DNA from: Bifidobacterium vespertilionis
Lineage (GTDB): Bacteria; Actinomycetota; Actinomycetes; Actinomycetales; Bifidobacteriaceae
NCBI RefSeq assembly: GCF_008698145.1
Contig: NZ_RZNZ01000020.1
Location: 1-48,019 of the forward strand
Direction: 5' to 3'
Length of the DNA stretch: 48,019 bases
Positions 35,285 through 42,863 of this stretch are shown here, in pieces. A program made the position numbers and the translations under genes. The notes beneath the pieces were generated by a model. The model was not told where the DNA came from, made no database searches, and saw only the letters and a program-made list of their open reading frames with translations. Each line of letters begins with the position of its first letter. Position 1 is the stretch's first letter.

Positions 35285-35899
35285 TCAGATGCCGTCCGGA
35301 ATGCGCCGATCGCGCCAGTAGTACTCGCGATCGTGATCGTTGATCGGCCGCACCACGCGGCACGGGGAGCCGAACGCGACCGAGTCGGCCGGAATGTCAC
35401 GGGTGACCAGGCTGCACGCGCCGATCACCGAATTGTCGCCTATCGTCACGCCCGGCAGCACGGTCACGTTCGCGCCGATCCACACGTTGCGGCCGATGTG
35501 GATGGGCTCGGAGAACTGGGCGAGCCGTTCGCGCAGATCGGGCCTGACCGGGTGGCCGGTTGCCACTAGCGTCACGTTCGGACCAATCATGGTGTGGTCG
35601 CCGATGAATATCTCCCCGTCGTCCACCAGCGTGAGGTTGAAGTTGGCGTAGGTGTGGCTGCCCCAATGGGTGCAGCACCCCCAATTGGCGTTGAAGGGCG
35701 GTTCGATCCACACGTCCTCGCCCATTTCGGCGAAATACGCGCGCATCAGCCGCTCGCGCTCCGGATCGTTCGCCCTCAGGGTGTTGATGGTGTGCAGCAG
35801 GTCCCGCTGCCCGGCCTGCGCGGCGCCCATCGTCGCGTCGTCCCAAAGATACACGCCGGGTTGGTGCATGGCGTCGAGTACGGATTGCGGCACGGTCAT
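35285..35899 (-). CDS. LacA/Maa-family sugar O-acetyltransferase
   Basis: A 204-residue left-handed beta-helix (hexapeptide) acetyltransferase that moves acetyl from acetyl-CoA to a sugar hydroxyl. The N-terminal helical region (MHQPGVYLWDDATMGAAQAG...RANDPERERLMRAYF) precedes the coils; catalytic His116 stands in VATGHPVRPDLR, matching His115 of LacA. Late coils read IGRNVWIGANVTVLPGVTIGDNSVIGACSLVTRDIPADSVAFGSPCRVVRPI, given here in pieces: IGRNVWIGANVTVL and SVAFGSPCRVVRPI. ATG 35899 follows GGAGCCATC. Maltose, galactoside or another detoxified sugar may be the substrate. The gene is monocistronic as far as can be seen. Confidence 0.9.
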   Translation of the reverse strand: MTVPQSVLDAMHQPGVYLWDDATMGAAQAGQRDLLHTINTLRANDPERERLMRAYFAEMGEDVWIEPPFNANWGCCTHWGSHTYANFNLTLVDDGEIFIGDHTMIGPNVTLVATGHPVRPDLRERLAQFSEPIHIGRNVWIGANVTVLPGVTIGDNSVIGACSLVTRDIPADSVAFGSPCRVVRPINDHDREYYWRDRRIPDGI

Positions 35900-36017
35900 G
35901 ATGGCTCCTCGTCGTTGGTTGCGCCGTCGCGCTGGTCACCCCATTATATGGAACATGGGCTTACCGGGCGTTTGAAGGACACCGCTGTGCCGTGCCCTGT
36001 CTACCGCCGGGCCCGCG

Positions 36018-36860
36018 CTACCGCCCGGTCACCCAGCGCGCGTCGGAGCGGACATGCGGGATCATCAGCGCGATCACCATGAGCAGGCAGCCGATCATGA
36101 CCATCAGGATCACGTCCTCATGCCCGCGCGTCTGCAGCATCGCGCCGGTGAGCGCGCCGATCGCCAACGCCGTCATGACCACCGCGCGGCGGCCGAGTTT
36201 CGATTGCTCGTGGCCGTGCGCCCAGGTGTCCGCGATCACGCCGGTCAAGGTCATGGTGAGCACGGTGGTGGGCAGATCGGGCACGGACAGCTTGCGCGCG
36301 GTGGAGTTCTGGATGCCCATGGCCGGGGCGAGCAGCACGATCAGCATGATGACGTGCAGGTCGATGTGGTTGGCGGTCGGGAAGTTCGGACTCGGCTGAT
36401 CGGCGCCTGCGGCCTGCGCTGATTGCGCGGCCTGGGCGAGTGCGGCCCCGGTCCCGCCCATCGACGGCTCGGGCGCGAAGCGGTTGAGCACATAGATGCC
36501 GATCAGCGCCGCGACCACGAACGCCGTCTGCACGCAGGTGGACACCAGCAGATGCCGCGCCCGGTTCTCGCCGAAGTGGTGGATGATCCGCCCGCCGATC
36601 ACCGCGCCGACCGTGAAGGCCGCGAGCGTGAGCGTGGAGGTCCACCACACGAAGCCTTCGGCGTGGGCGATCGAAAAGCCCAGGAAGACGATGTTGCCGG
36701 TCACATTCGCCACGAACACATGCCCCAGCGACAGGTAGCTCAGCGCGTCCACCAGACCAGCGACGAACGTGAGGATCACGAGCGCCGGGGAGAGCAGGCC
36801 GTACCGGTCGTCCTTGCGCGGGACGAGCGTGCGGCCTGCTTCGGCGAGGTGCGATGTCAT
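36018..36860 (-). CDS. DUF1275 (YoaK-type) membrane protein
   Basis: A 280-residue polytopic membrane protein with about seven helices. The family marker appears as VAGLVDALSYLSLGHVFVANVTGN, followed by HHFGENRARHLL, an Ala/Gln-rich loop (QAAQSAQAAGADQ) near the middle, and APAMGIQNSTARKLSVPDLPTTVLTMTLTGVIAD, shown in shorter form as GIQNSTARKL and TVLTMTLTGVIAD. Transport function for this family is unproven. ATG 36860 is preceded by GGGAGAGGATCC. The gene lies 13 nt after the RlmI-type methyltransferase on the same strand, so the two are probably cotranscribed. Confidence 0.85.
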   Translation of the reverse strand: MTSHLAEAGRTLVPRKDDRYGLLSPALVILTFVAGLVDALSYLSLGHVFVANVTGNIVFLGFSIAHAEGFVWWTSTLTLAAFTVGAVIGGRIIHHFGENRARHLLVSTCVQTAFVVAALIGIYVLNRFAPEPSMGGTGAALAQAAQSAQAAGADQPSPNFPTANHIDLHVIMLIVLLAPAMGIQNSTARKLSVPDLPTTVLTMTLTGVIADTWAHGHEQSKLGRRAVVMTALAIGALTGAMLQTRGHEDVILMVMIGCLLMVIALMIPHVRSDARWVTGR

Positions 36861-36873
36861 GGATCCTCTCCCG

Positions 36874-38448
36874 TCACACCACCTGGAAAAGCAGGCACTT
36901 GAGGTAGTCGGTCTCCGGAATGCCCCAGACGATCGGATGGTCCGGCGCCTGCTGGCGCTCCTCGATTTGCCGCAGACGCACGCCGGCGTCCTTCGCGGCC
37001 TCGAACAGCATGGCCTTGAAACGGTCGTGATCCATGAAATGTGAGCAGGAGCAGGTGGCCAGGTATCCGCCGCGCGGCAGGATGCGCATGGCGCGGTAGT
37101 TGATCTCCCGGTAGCCGCGCGCCGCCGAGCCGATGGTCTTGCGGCTCTTGGTGAACGCCGGCGGATCGAGGATGATGAAATCGAAGCGCTCGGGGTTGTG
37201 CGTGCGTTCCAACTCGGGCAGCAGATCGAAGATGTTGGCCACCGTGAAGTCCATGCGGCCGGCCACATCCGGGCCATTGAGCCGCGCGTTCTCGCGGGCC
37301 ATGTCGATGGCCGTCTCGGACACGTCGACCGCGCGCACGAACTCCGCGCCGGCATGGGCCGCGTTGAGGGCGAACGAGCCGGTGTGCGTGCAGCAGTCGA
37401 GCACGCGACGGCCCCTGGCCAGACGCGCCACGGCGAGGCGGTTGTACTTCTGGTCCAGGAAGAAGCCGGTCTTCTGGCCGTTGGCGAAGTCGACGTGGTA
37501 CTTCACGCCGTTCTCCGTGATGTCGGTGACGGTCGGGCCGTTCTTGGACGCGGCATCGCCGGCGTCCGTGGCATCCGCGTGCCACCAACCGGTGGTCTGC
37601 TCCAGGCCCTCCAGCGCGCGCGTGGACACGTCGTTGCGCTCGTAGATGCCGCGGATGGCCACGCCATCGTCCTTGAACACGTCGAGCAGAGCGGGGAATA
37701 CGACCGGCTTGAGCCGTTCCATGCCCGCGGACAGCGTCTGCGTGACGAGCACGTCGTTGAACCGGTCCACCACCAGTCCGGGGAATTCGTCCGCCTCGGC
37801 AAAGATAACGCGGCAGGCGGTCGCGTCGTTGCCCATCACGGTCTTGCGGTAGTCCCACGCCCACTGCGCCTTGCGACGCCAGAATCCCGGGCCGAAGTCG
37901 TCGTTCGCGTTGCGCGTGACCAGCCGCACGCGGATGCGGCTGTGGCGCGACAGCAGGCCGGTGCCCACATACGCTCCCTTCATGCTGACCACGTCGACGA
38001 TCGAACCGTCCGGCAGTGCGTCCAGCGGGATGATCTCATCCTCGCTGGAGGGAGCGTTGAGCATCTCCTTGCGACGGCGGCGCTCGCGGAAGTCGCGCGG
38101 CCGGCCGGCGCGGGTGTTGCGCGGGCGGTCGGCGGCGCGGGCGACATCGTCGGGCTCGGCATTCGGGCGATCGGCATCTGCGGCGGGCATGGTGTCCGTG
38201 ATGGGCCCATCGTCCTCGGACGGGTCGCCGGCCGCCATGCCGTCCGCCGATCCGGCAGACGTCGATCCATCCGGGGCTCCGCCGTCCCACGCGCCGGGCT
38301 TGAGCGACCCGTTGTTGTCCCACGATCGTCCATCGGGCAGTTCGAACCGTCGGATCTCGCCCTCATACACCCAGCTGTGACCATCCTGCAGCATGCGTTC
38401 GCCCTTCGCGGTGATCACCGCGCGTGCATAGGCCCTGTTCGCCTTCAT
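36874..38448 (-). CDS. rlmI: RlmI-type 23S rRNA (cytosine-C5) methyltransferase with insertion
   Basis: A 524-residue SAM-dependent rRNA methyltransferase. The PUA-like N-terminal domain begins MKANRAYARAVITAKGERML and resumes around residue 140. Between them lies a low-complexity insertion of about 90 residues (50-140) rich in Asp, Ala, Pro and Arg, which makes the protein some 125 longer than E. coli RlmI (about 396). The methyltransferase domain has motif I DCCTHTGSF (351-359) and motif IV ILDPPAFTKS (Asp428), with a CSCSHF stretch near the end. The specific base modified is inferred from the family. Start ATG 38448 follows GACAGGATTGAT. It is cotranscribed with the DUF1275 gene. Confidence 0.85.
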   Translation of the reverse strand: MKANRAYARAVITAKGERMLQDGHSWVYEGEIRRFELPDGRSWDNNGSLKPGAWDGGAPDGSTSAGSADGMAAGDPSEDDGPITDTMPAADADRPNAEPDDVARAADRPRNTRAGRPRDFRERRRRKEMLNAPSSEDEIIPLDALPDGSIVDVVSMKGAYVGTGLLSRHSRIRVRLVTRNANDDFGPGFWRRKAQWAWDYRKTVMGNDATACRVIFAEADEFPGLVVDRFNDVLVTQTLSAGMERLKPVVFPALLDVFKDDGVAIRGIYERNDVSTRALEGLEQTTGWWHADATDAGDAASKNGPTVTDITENGVKYHVDFANGQKTGFFLDQKYNRLAVARLARGRRVLDCCTHTGSFALNAAHAGAEFVRAVDVSETAIDMARENARLNGPDVAGRMDFTVANIFDLLPELERTHNPERFDFIILDPPAFTKSRKTIGSAARGYREINYRAMRILPRGGYLATCSCSHFMDHDRFKAMLFEAAKDAGVRLRQIEERQQAPDHPIVWGIPETDYLKCLLFQVV

Positions 38449-38586
38449 ATCAATCCTGTCTCGTGTATTCCCGTACGTTCCGCTCTACTCATTGGCGGAA
38501 CCCATGCGGACAATATGGTATATGCGACCGTGCGGAACGGGCATGGGGGTAGCGTGTCAGCGCAGGGGAGTCCGACGGGCCCGGCG

Positions 38587-39093
38587 TCAGTGGGTCAGCA
38601 CGGGGATGCGGGTGGTCGGCGGCAGCGGGCCGGTGGGAAGGAAGCCGGTGGGCGGGATCCGCATCAGATCGCGGTCGCGCTCATCCATGGGATAGTCGGC
38701 GTAGGCGCAGATGCGGTGCTGCCCGTAGCCGATTCGGTAATGGCCGTCGCCCGTCTCGCTCGCCTCCACGCTGGGGTCCCCGTAGCCGAACCACATTTCC
38801 AGGAAGGTGCGCTCGCGCAGCGAAGGCGCTTCGAACTCCAATTCGGGCTGCTGCTCGGGGTGCCGTTCCAACTGTTGCGCCGCCTGGGACAGTTGATCCC
38901 GGACGGCCTGCCAATCCATGGCGTCCCATTCGAGACGGTTGTACTCCTCATGCCGGCTGGGCCAGAAGTCGTCATCGAAATCGCCGCTGTACGGCTCGGG
39001 GACCTGCGGGAATTCCAGCCGCCCCAGCGGAACGGATGTCCACCTCGCCTGGGAGCCGATGTCGTTGTTGGCCGTCAAAGAGAACGCGCCCAT
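38587..39093 (-). CDS. Hypothetical protein
   Basis: A 168-residue acidic, Trp/Tyr-rich soluble protein that I do not recognise. It starts MGAFSLTANNDIGSQARW and contains PYSGDFDDDFWPSRHEEYNRLEW, given as PYSGDFDDDFWP and HEEYNRLEW, then an Gln/Glu-rich helix (QLSQAAQQLERHPEQQ) and a C-terminal Pro/Thr tail. No signal peptide or membrane helix. ATG 39093 is preferred because GGAGGGTTATC stands directly upstream; a longer frame starting MQTSGWW has none. It could bind a partner protein or nucleotide sugar, but nothing in the sequence shows it. Confidence 0.7.
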   Translation of the reverse strand: MGAFSLTANNDIGSQARWTSVPLGRLEFPQVPEPYSGDFDDDFWPSRHEEYNRLEWDAMDWQAVRDQLSQAAQQLERHPEQQPELEFEAPSLRERTFLEMWFGYGDPSVEASETGDGHYRIGYGQHRICAYADYPMDERDRDLMRIPPTGFLPTGPLPPTTRIPVLTH

Positions 39094-39341
39094 GATAACC
39101 CTCCACCACCCTGATGTTTGCATGCCGCGGGCACTCAGTTATGCGTCGCGGAGGACTCCGCGTCAGGGGAGCCCCATGATTGTTATGTGAATGAAAAACG
39201 TCCGCTATTTGGACAATAACGGGCGAATCGAAATCTTAGGAACGGGTGGAATCGGCCGCAACCGGCGTTCGACTCGAGGACGTCGGATGTCCGGCTCGTG
39301 GAATTGCGTGAGTGCCCGGGGCGGAGGGGCGGAGCCAGGCG

Positions 39342-40010
39342 TCACAGACCGAGCTGCGCGCGCGTGCGTTGTGCGGACGTGAACCGGAGGGCCTTCAGTC
39401 CCGCGGCCCGCGCGCCTTCCACGTTGAAGGGCGAGTCGTCCACGAACAGCGTACGGCCGCAGTCCGCGCCGAAACGCTCCACCGCCAGGTCGAAGAAGGC
39501 GCGGTCCGGCTTCGCGATGCCCCCGGACTCCAGTCCGGACACCACCACGCCGTCCATCATGCCGAACAATTCCGGGAACCGGCTTCGGGCCGCCGGCCAG
39601 GTGTCCTTGCCCCAGTTGGTCAGCATCCAGACGCGCATGCCGCGGGCTTTCAGATCCGCGACCAGCTGCGGCATGCCGGGCATCGTGCCGATCAGCGCGC
39701 GATCGGCATGCGCGGCGTACGCGCGCATCATGAGTCCCAGCCGCGCGCCGTACTCCCGCTCGTATTCGGGCAGGAGGGTTTCGTAATCCGTTCCACGGTC
39801 GTGCAGATCGTCGAAATACATGAAGCCGCAGTGGTCATCCTCGGCGAGGAAGTCGTCGATGGCCTCCTGCGAGAACAGGCCTTCCAGAGCGCGTTTCGGC
39901 TGCCAATCGACCAATACGCCGCACATGTCGAAAATCACGCCGGTGATGTTGCCGGTGGCTTGGCCCTTGTCGGTGGCTTGGCCCTTGTCGGTGGCGAGTG
40001 TGGTGCGCAT
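39342..40010 (-). CDS. HAD-superfamily hydrolase (YihX-like)
   Basis: A 222-residue phosphatase-like protein of HAD subfamily IA. Motif I is FDMCGVLVDW, with nucleophile Asp28 and Cys30 in the place of the usual acid/base Asp; the YihX group, which cleaves sugar phosphates, likewise lacks that Asp. Motif II is LTNWGK, motif III the KPDRAFF lysine, motif IV FVDDSPFN. The first 21 residues contain the direct repeat TDKGQATDKGQAT, encoded by an 18-bp tandem duplication. ATG 40010 follows AAAGGGGAATGAC. The substrate may be a small phosphosugar such as glucose-1-phosphate. Confidence 0.82.
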   Translation of the reverse strand: MRTTLATDKGQATDKGQATGNITGVIFDMCGVLVDWQPKRALEGLFSQEAIDDFLAEDDHCGFMYFDDLHDRGTDYETLLPEYEREYGARLGLMMRAYAAHADRALIGTMPGMPQLVADLKARGMRVWMLTNWGKDTWPAARSRFPELFGMMDGVVVSGLESGGIAKPDRAFFDLAVERFGADCGRTLFVDDSPFNVEGARAAGLKALRFTSAQRTRAQLGL

Positions 40011-40160
40011 GTCATTCCCCTTTTTGTGCGCCGGATTGAATGCCGACCAGCGTAGGGCCTGCGGAAGGGGGATGCAGTGCCTGTCCCGGGAGCCGGACGC
40101 GTGTGCAATGGGGCGGCTCGGCTCGGATGTCCGGCTGTTCGGAGGGTATCTTGCATATCC

Positions 40161-40368
40161 GGGGCGGATTTCGAGGTTTGCAGGATGCTATATGCGTCTT
40201 TGGGGGCGTCTCGTGACCAATCATGCCGCGGCTGCGTTGGGGCCGATGGCGGAATTCCGCCATTTTTGGCACCGGAATGGTGGGGGAATGGCGATTGGGT
40301 GGCGTGTATGGCGTTTTGGACGCCCCCAAAATGATGAATATCACTCTGCAAAGCCCGGAATCCGCCCC
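40161..40368. repeat. Long inverted repeat with internal 18-bp palindrome
   Basis: Arms 40161-40210 and 40319-40368 are complementary at 37 of 50 positions, with perfect 10-bp ends. In the 108-nt loop, 40246-40263 is a perfect palindrome (ATGGCGGAATTCCGCCAT). The gap from 40011 to 40480 contains no gene I can support. It could be a terminator, a miniature element or a structured RNA. Confidence 0.75.
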
Positions 40369-40480
40369 CAACCGTGCAGATACGCCCGCTGCCCGCTGAC
40401 TACGTTGCTGACTATGTTGCACTGAGATCCGCATCCGCGAATGTCGTAAAACGGCTTCACCGGGCGCGACACGCCGGGAT

Positions 40481-40508
40481 GTGACAAACGCTTCAATTCC
40501 TGTAATAT
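40481..40508 (+). promoter_or_regulatory. Promoter of the tRNA-Asp gene
   Basis: GTGACA (40481-40486) and TAATAT (40503-40508) with a 16-nt spacer. Initiation near 40515 would start inside the 11-bp leader hairpin preceding the tRNA. Confidence 0.65.
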
Positions 40509-40511
40509 ATC

Positions 40512-40538
40512 CCCTTGTGCTCGCAAGGAGCACAAGGG
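40512..40538 (+). other. Pre-tRNA leader hairpin overlapping tRNA bases 1-2
   Basis: CCCTTGTGCTC (40512-40522) pairs perfectly with GAGCACAAGGG (40528-40538) around GCAAG. The right arm includes G1 and G2 of the tRNA, so leader and acceptor stems compete. Confidence 0.6.
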
Positions 40539-40610
40539 CCCCGTAGCTCAGTTGGTTAGAGCGCCGCCCTGTCACGGCGGAGGTCACCGGTTCAAGTCCG
40601 GCCGGGGTCG
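40537..40610 (+). tRNA. tRNA-Asp (GTC anticodon)
   Basis: A full 74-nt cloverleaf. The acceptor stem GGCCCCG pairs with CGGGGTC (one G-T), the D arm is GCTC/GAGC, the anticodon stem is CCGCC/GGCGG with loop CTGTCAC, giving anticodon GTC, and the T arm is CCGG/CCGG around TTCAAGT with one A-C mismatch at the base. CCA is not encoded. A hairpin leader precedes it and a strong terminator follows. Confidence 0.96.
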
Positions 40611-40615
40611 CTAGC

Positions 40616-40650
40616 AAATCCCTCATCCGAAAGGATGGGGGATTTTTTTT
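40616..40650 (+). terminator. Rho-independent terminator of tRNA-Asp
   Basis: A 12-bp stem, AATCCCTCATCC with GGATGGGGGATT (one wobble), closes a GAAA tetraloop and is followed by a T-run. It ends the tRNA transcript six bases after the tRNA. Confidence 0.93.
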
Positions 40651-40750
40651 GTTTTCCTCATGCTGTTTTTCGACCGGCGTTCGGCCGGTGTTCCTTGGTC
40701 ATCGGCCATCCATGCCGTCATAATGACCGATGTCTAGAGCCCTCATATAG

Positions 40751-40779
40751 TTACTAATAGTAATTATGTCTAGTATCTA
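40751..40779 (+). promoter_or_regulatory. Promoter-operator of the MarR-MFS operon
   Basis: TTACTA (40751-40756) and TATCTA (40774-40779) are 17 nt apart. The -35 box lies within a 13-bp palindrome, TTACTAATAGTAA (40751-40763). ATGTCTAG occurs twice, near 40729 and 40766. This arrangement suits autorepression by the MarR protein. Confidence 0.55.
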
Positions 40780-40834
40780 ATTTGTTCAAGCGCGGAGGCG
40801 TGGAGACGCGCACGCGCAGAAAGGCGGAAATCGT

Positions 40835-41350
40835 ATGGCATTGCCGGTCGAAGAGGTGCGCAGGCTGCTCGACGCCTGCTGGAAGGCCAAGACGATCACC
40901 GAACTCATGCCCGAGCTGCCCGCGGGGTTCAAACCCCGCTACGTGCATGTGATCGACGCGATCTGGCACATCAACCAGCGCGGATCCGGCGGACAGATGC
41001 AGGGCTCGGCCCGTGTGGGCGACGTCAGCGCGTTTCTTGGGATCACCACGCCGTCGGTCACCAAGCTCGTGGGGGAGATGACGGAACGTGGACTCGTGAC
41101 CAAGCATGCGGATGCGGACGACCGTCGCGCGGTCACCCTCACGCTCACCGAGCAGGGACTGGAGATCCGGCGCACCTATGTGGAGGAGTACCACGCGCAT
41201 CTGGCCGAGCTGCTGGGAGGCCTGACCGCCGAACAGTGCGAAGCGGTCGTGGACACGATCGGCGAAACGCTGCGACTCATGCGCCGGGACGGGGAAAACC
41301 GAGCCCTCGAACGCCAAACCGGCGAAGACCGGGCTGGTCGGATCGGCTGA
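40835..41350 (+). CDS. MarR-family transcriptional regulator
   Basis: A 171-residue winged-helix regulator. The recognition region reads VGDVSAFLGITTPSVTKLVGEMTERGLVTKHAD, followed by the wing DDRRAVTLTLTEQGLE and a long C-terminal dimer helix. AAAGG lies about ten bases before ATG 40835. It is separated by 39 nt from the MFS exporter gene on the same strand, so the two form an operon. It should repress through the palindrome over its promoter and release on binding a phenolic or drug-like ligand, by family analogy. It is not closely similar to the other MarR protein in this window. Confidence 0.88.
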   Translation: MALPVEEVRRLLDACWKAKTITELMPELPAGFKPRYVHVIDAIWHINQRGSGGQMQGSARVGDVSAFLGITTPSVTKLVGEMTERGLVTKHADADDRRAVTLTLTEQGLEIRRTYVEEYHAHLAELLGGLTAEQCEAVVDTIGETLRLMRRDGENRALERQTGEDRAGRIG

Positions 41351-41389
41351 ACACGAACGAGTTTTGAAACAAGACAAGGAGACCAACAC

Positions 41390-42838
41390 ATGAAGGACAC
41401 GCCCAATACCGCCGCGGCCACCGGCAAGACCGGTATTACCGGCAAGCGGCCCGTCGCCCGGCGGCTCATTATTGCCGTGGTGGCGCTCGCCATCCTCACC
41501 TTCCTCGGCATCCTTTCGGAGACGTCGCTCAACATCGCGTACTCCACGCTCATGGCGGAGTTCTCCATCTCCGCGGACGTGGTGCAATGGCTGACCACCG
41601 GCTATCTGCTGCTGCTGTCGGTCGCGATCCCCGCCTCGCCGTTCATGGTCCGCCGGTTCGCCACCAAGACACTGTTCGTGGCGGCCGTGCTGATCTTCGC
41701 GGCCGGCACGCTGATCGGCGCGCTCGCGGTGAACTTCCCAATGCTGCTGGCCGCACGTCTGGTCATGGCGCTCGGCACCGGCATCTCCCTGCCGCTGATC
41801 ACCAACATCATCCTGGAGAAAGCCCCGCTCGAGCAGCGCGGCATGATGCTGGGCATCGTGAGTCTGGTCACCTGTGCGGCCCCGCCGATCGGCCCGGTGT
41901 TCGGCGGCGTGGTCATGGAGTACCTCAACTGGCACTGGATCTTCTACACGATGCTGCCGTTCCTGGCGATCGCGTTCGCGCTTGGCCTGGTCTCCGTCCC
42001 GGAGATCAGGCATGAGGGCGACGCGGAAGGCGCCACGATCAGCGTGCCCTCCATGCTGCTGGTGGCCGTGGGGCTCGCCGCGCTGATCGTGTCCGTGAGC
42101 TTCTTCGCCGAATGGAACGGCGACTGGCGGTTCTGGGGCGTCCTCGCCCTCGCTGTGGCCGCGCTCGCCCTGTTCGTGTGGATGCAGCTGCGCATGGATC
42201 GCCCGCTGGTGCAGGTGCGCGTATTCGCCCATCCCGGATTCACGCTGGGCATGCTGATTCTGCTCATGGCATCGGGCGGCGTGCTGGGACTCAACTTCCT
42301 GCTGCCGATCCTCCTGCAGCGCGGGTTCGGCATGGGCAGCCTCGAGGCGGCTTTGGTGCTGTTGCCCGGCGCGGCGGTGGGGGCGATCTCCGCCCCGCTG
42401 ATCGGCGGCATGCTCAAGAATCACTTCCCGCCGAAGTTCATCGTCATTGGCTTCGCGGTGACCACGCTGATGGATCTGGTGTTCGTGTTCCGCTCCGGCA
42501 GCGTCTGGACGGTGGCCGTGGCGTACGCCGCGTTCATGGCGTTCTCCGGTTTCGTGCTCGTGCCCGATCAGACCCACGCGCTGAACCAGCTGCCCGCCCG
42601 CCTCAACGCCGACGGTTCCGCGGTGATGAACACCGTGCAGCAGCTTGCCGGCGCGATCGGCACCGCCGTGGCCAGTACGCTGATCACCGAGTTCTCCGCC
42701 GCAGCGCCCTACCCGCAGGCGTTCTCCGCAAGCATGCGCGTGTTCGCCGGACTGGCTTTGGCCGGCGTGGCGCTCGCCGCGCTGATGTTCCGTTTCTCGG
42801 TCCGCCGCCCGCCTGAGATGACGCTCGTGGAGGCGTGA
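41390..42838 (+). CDS. DHA2-family MFS multidrug exporter
   Basis: A 482-residue proton-driven exporter with about 14 helices. VVQWLTTGYLLLLSVAIPASPF, RLVMALGTGISLPLI, the motif A-like EQRGMMLGIV and motif C-like APPIGPVFGGVVMEYLNWHWIF identify the DHA2 group (LmrB/EmrB/QacA). ATG 41390 follows AAGGAGACCAACAC. It is downstream of and probably controlled by the MarR protein. It and the 30501-31967 exporter are separate paralogues. Substrate unknown. Confidence 0.9.
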   Translation: MKDTPNTAAATGKTGITGKRPVARRLIIAVVALAILTFLGILSETSLNIAYSTLMAEFSISADVVQWLTTGYLLLLSVAIPASPFMVRRFATKTLFVAAVLIFAAGTLIGALAVNFPMLLAARLVMALGTGISLPLITNIILEKAPLEQRGMMLGIVSLVTCAAPPIGPVFGGVVMEYLNWHWIFYTMLPFLAIAFALGLVSVPEIRHEGDAEGATISVPSMLLVAVGLAALIVSVSFFAEWNGDWRFWGVLALAVAALALFVWMQLRMDRPLVQVRVFAHPGFTLGMLILLMASGGVLGLNFLLPILLQRGFGMGSLEAALVLLPGAAVGAISAPLIGGMLKNHFPPKFIVIGFAVTTLMDLVFVFRSGSVWTVAVAYAAFMAFSGFVLVPDQTHALNQLPARLNADGSAVMNTVQQLAGAIGTAVASTLITEFSAAAPYPQAFSASMRVFAGLALAGVALAALMFRFSVRRPPEMTLVEA

Positions 42839-42863
42839 CGGAGATTGGCCGTCCGGGCGACGG

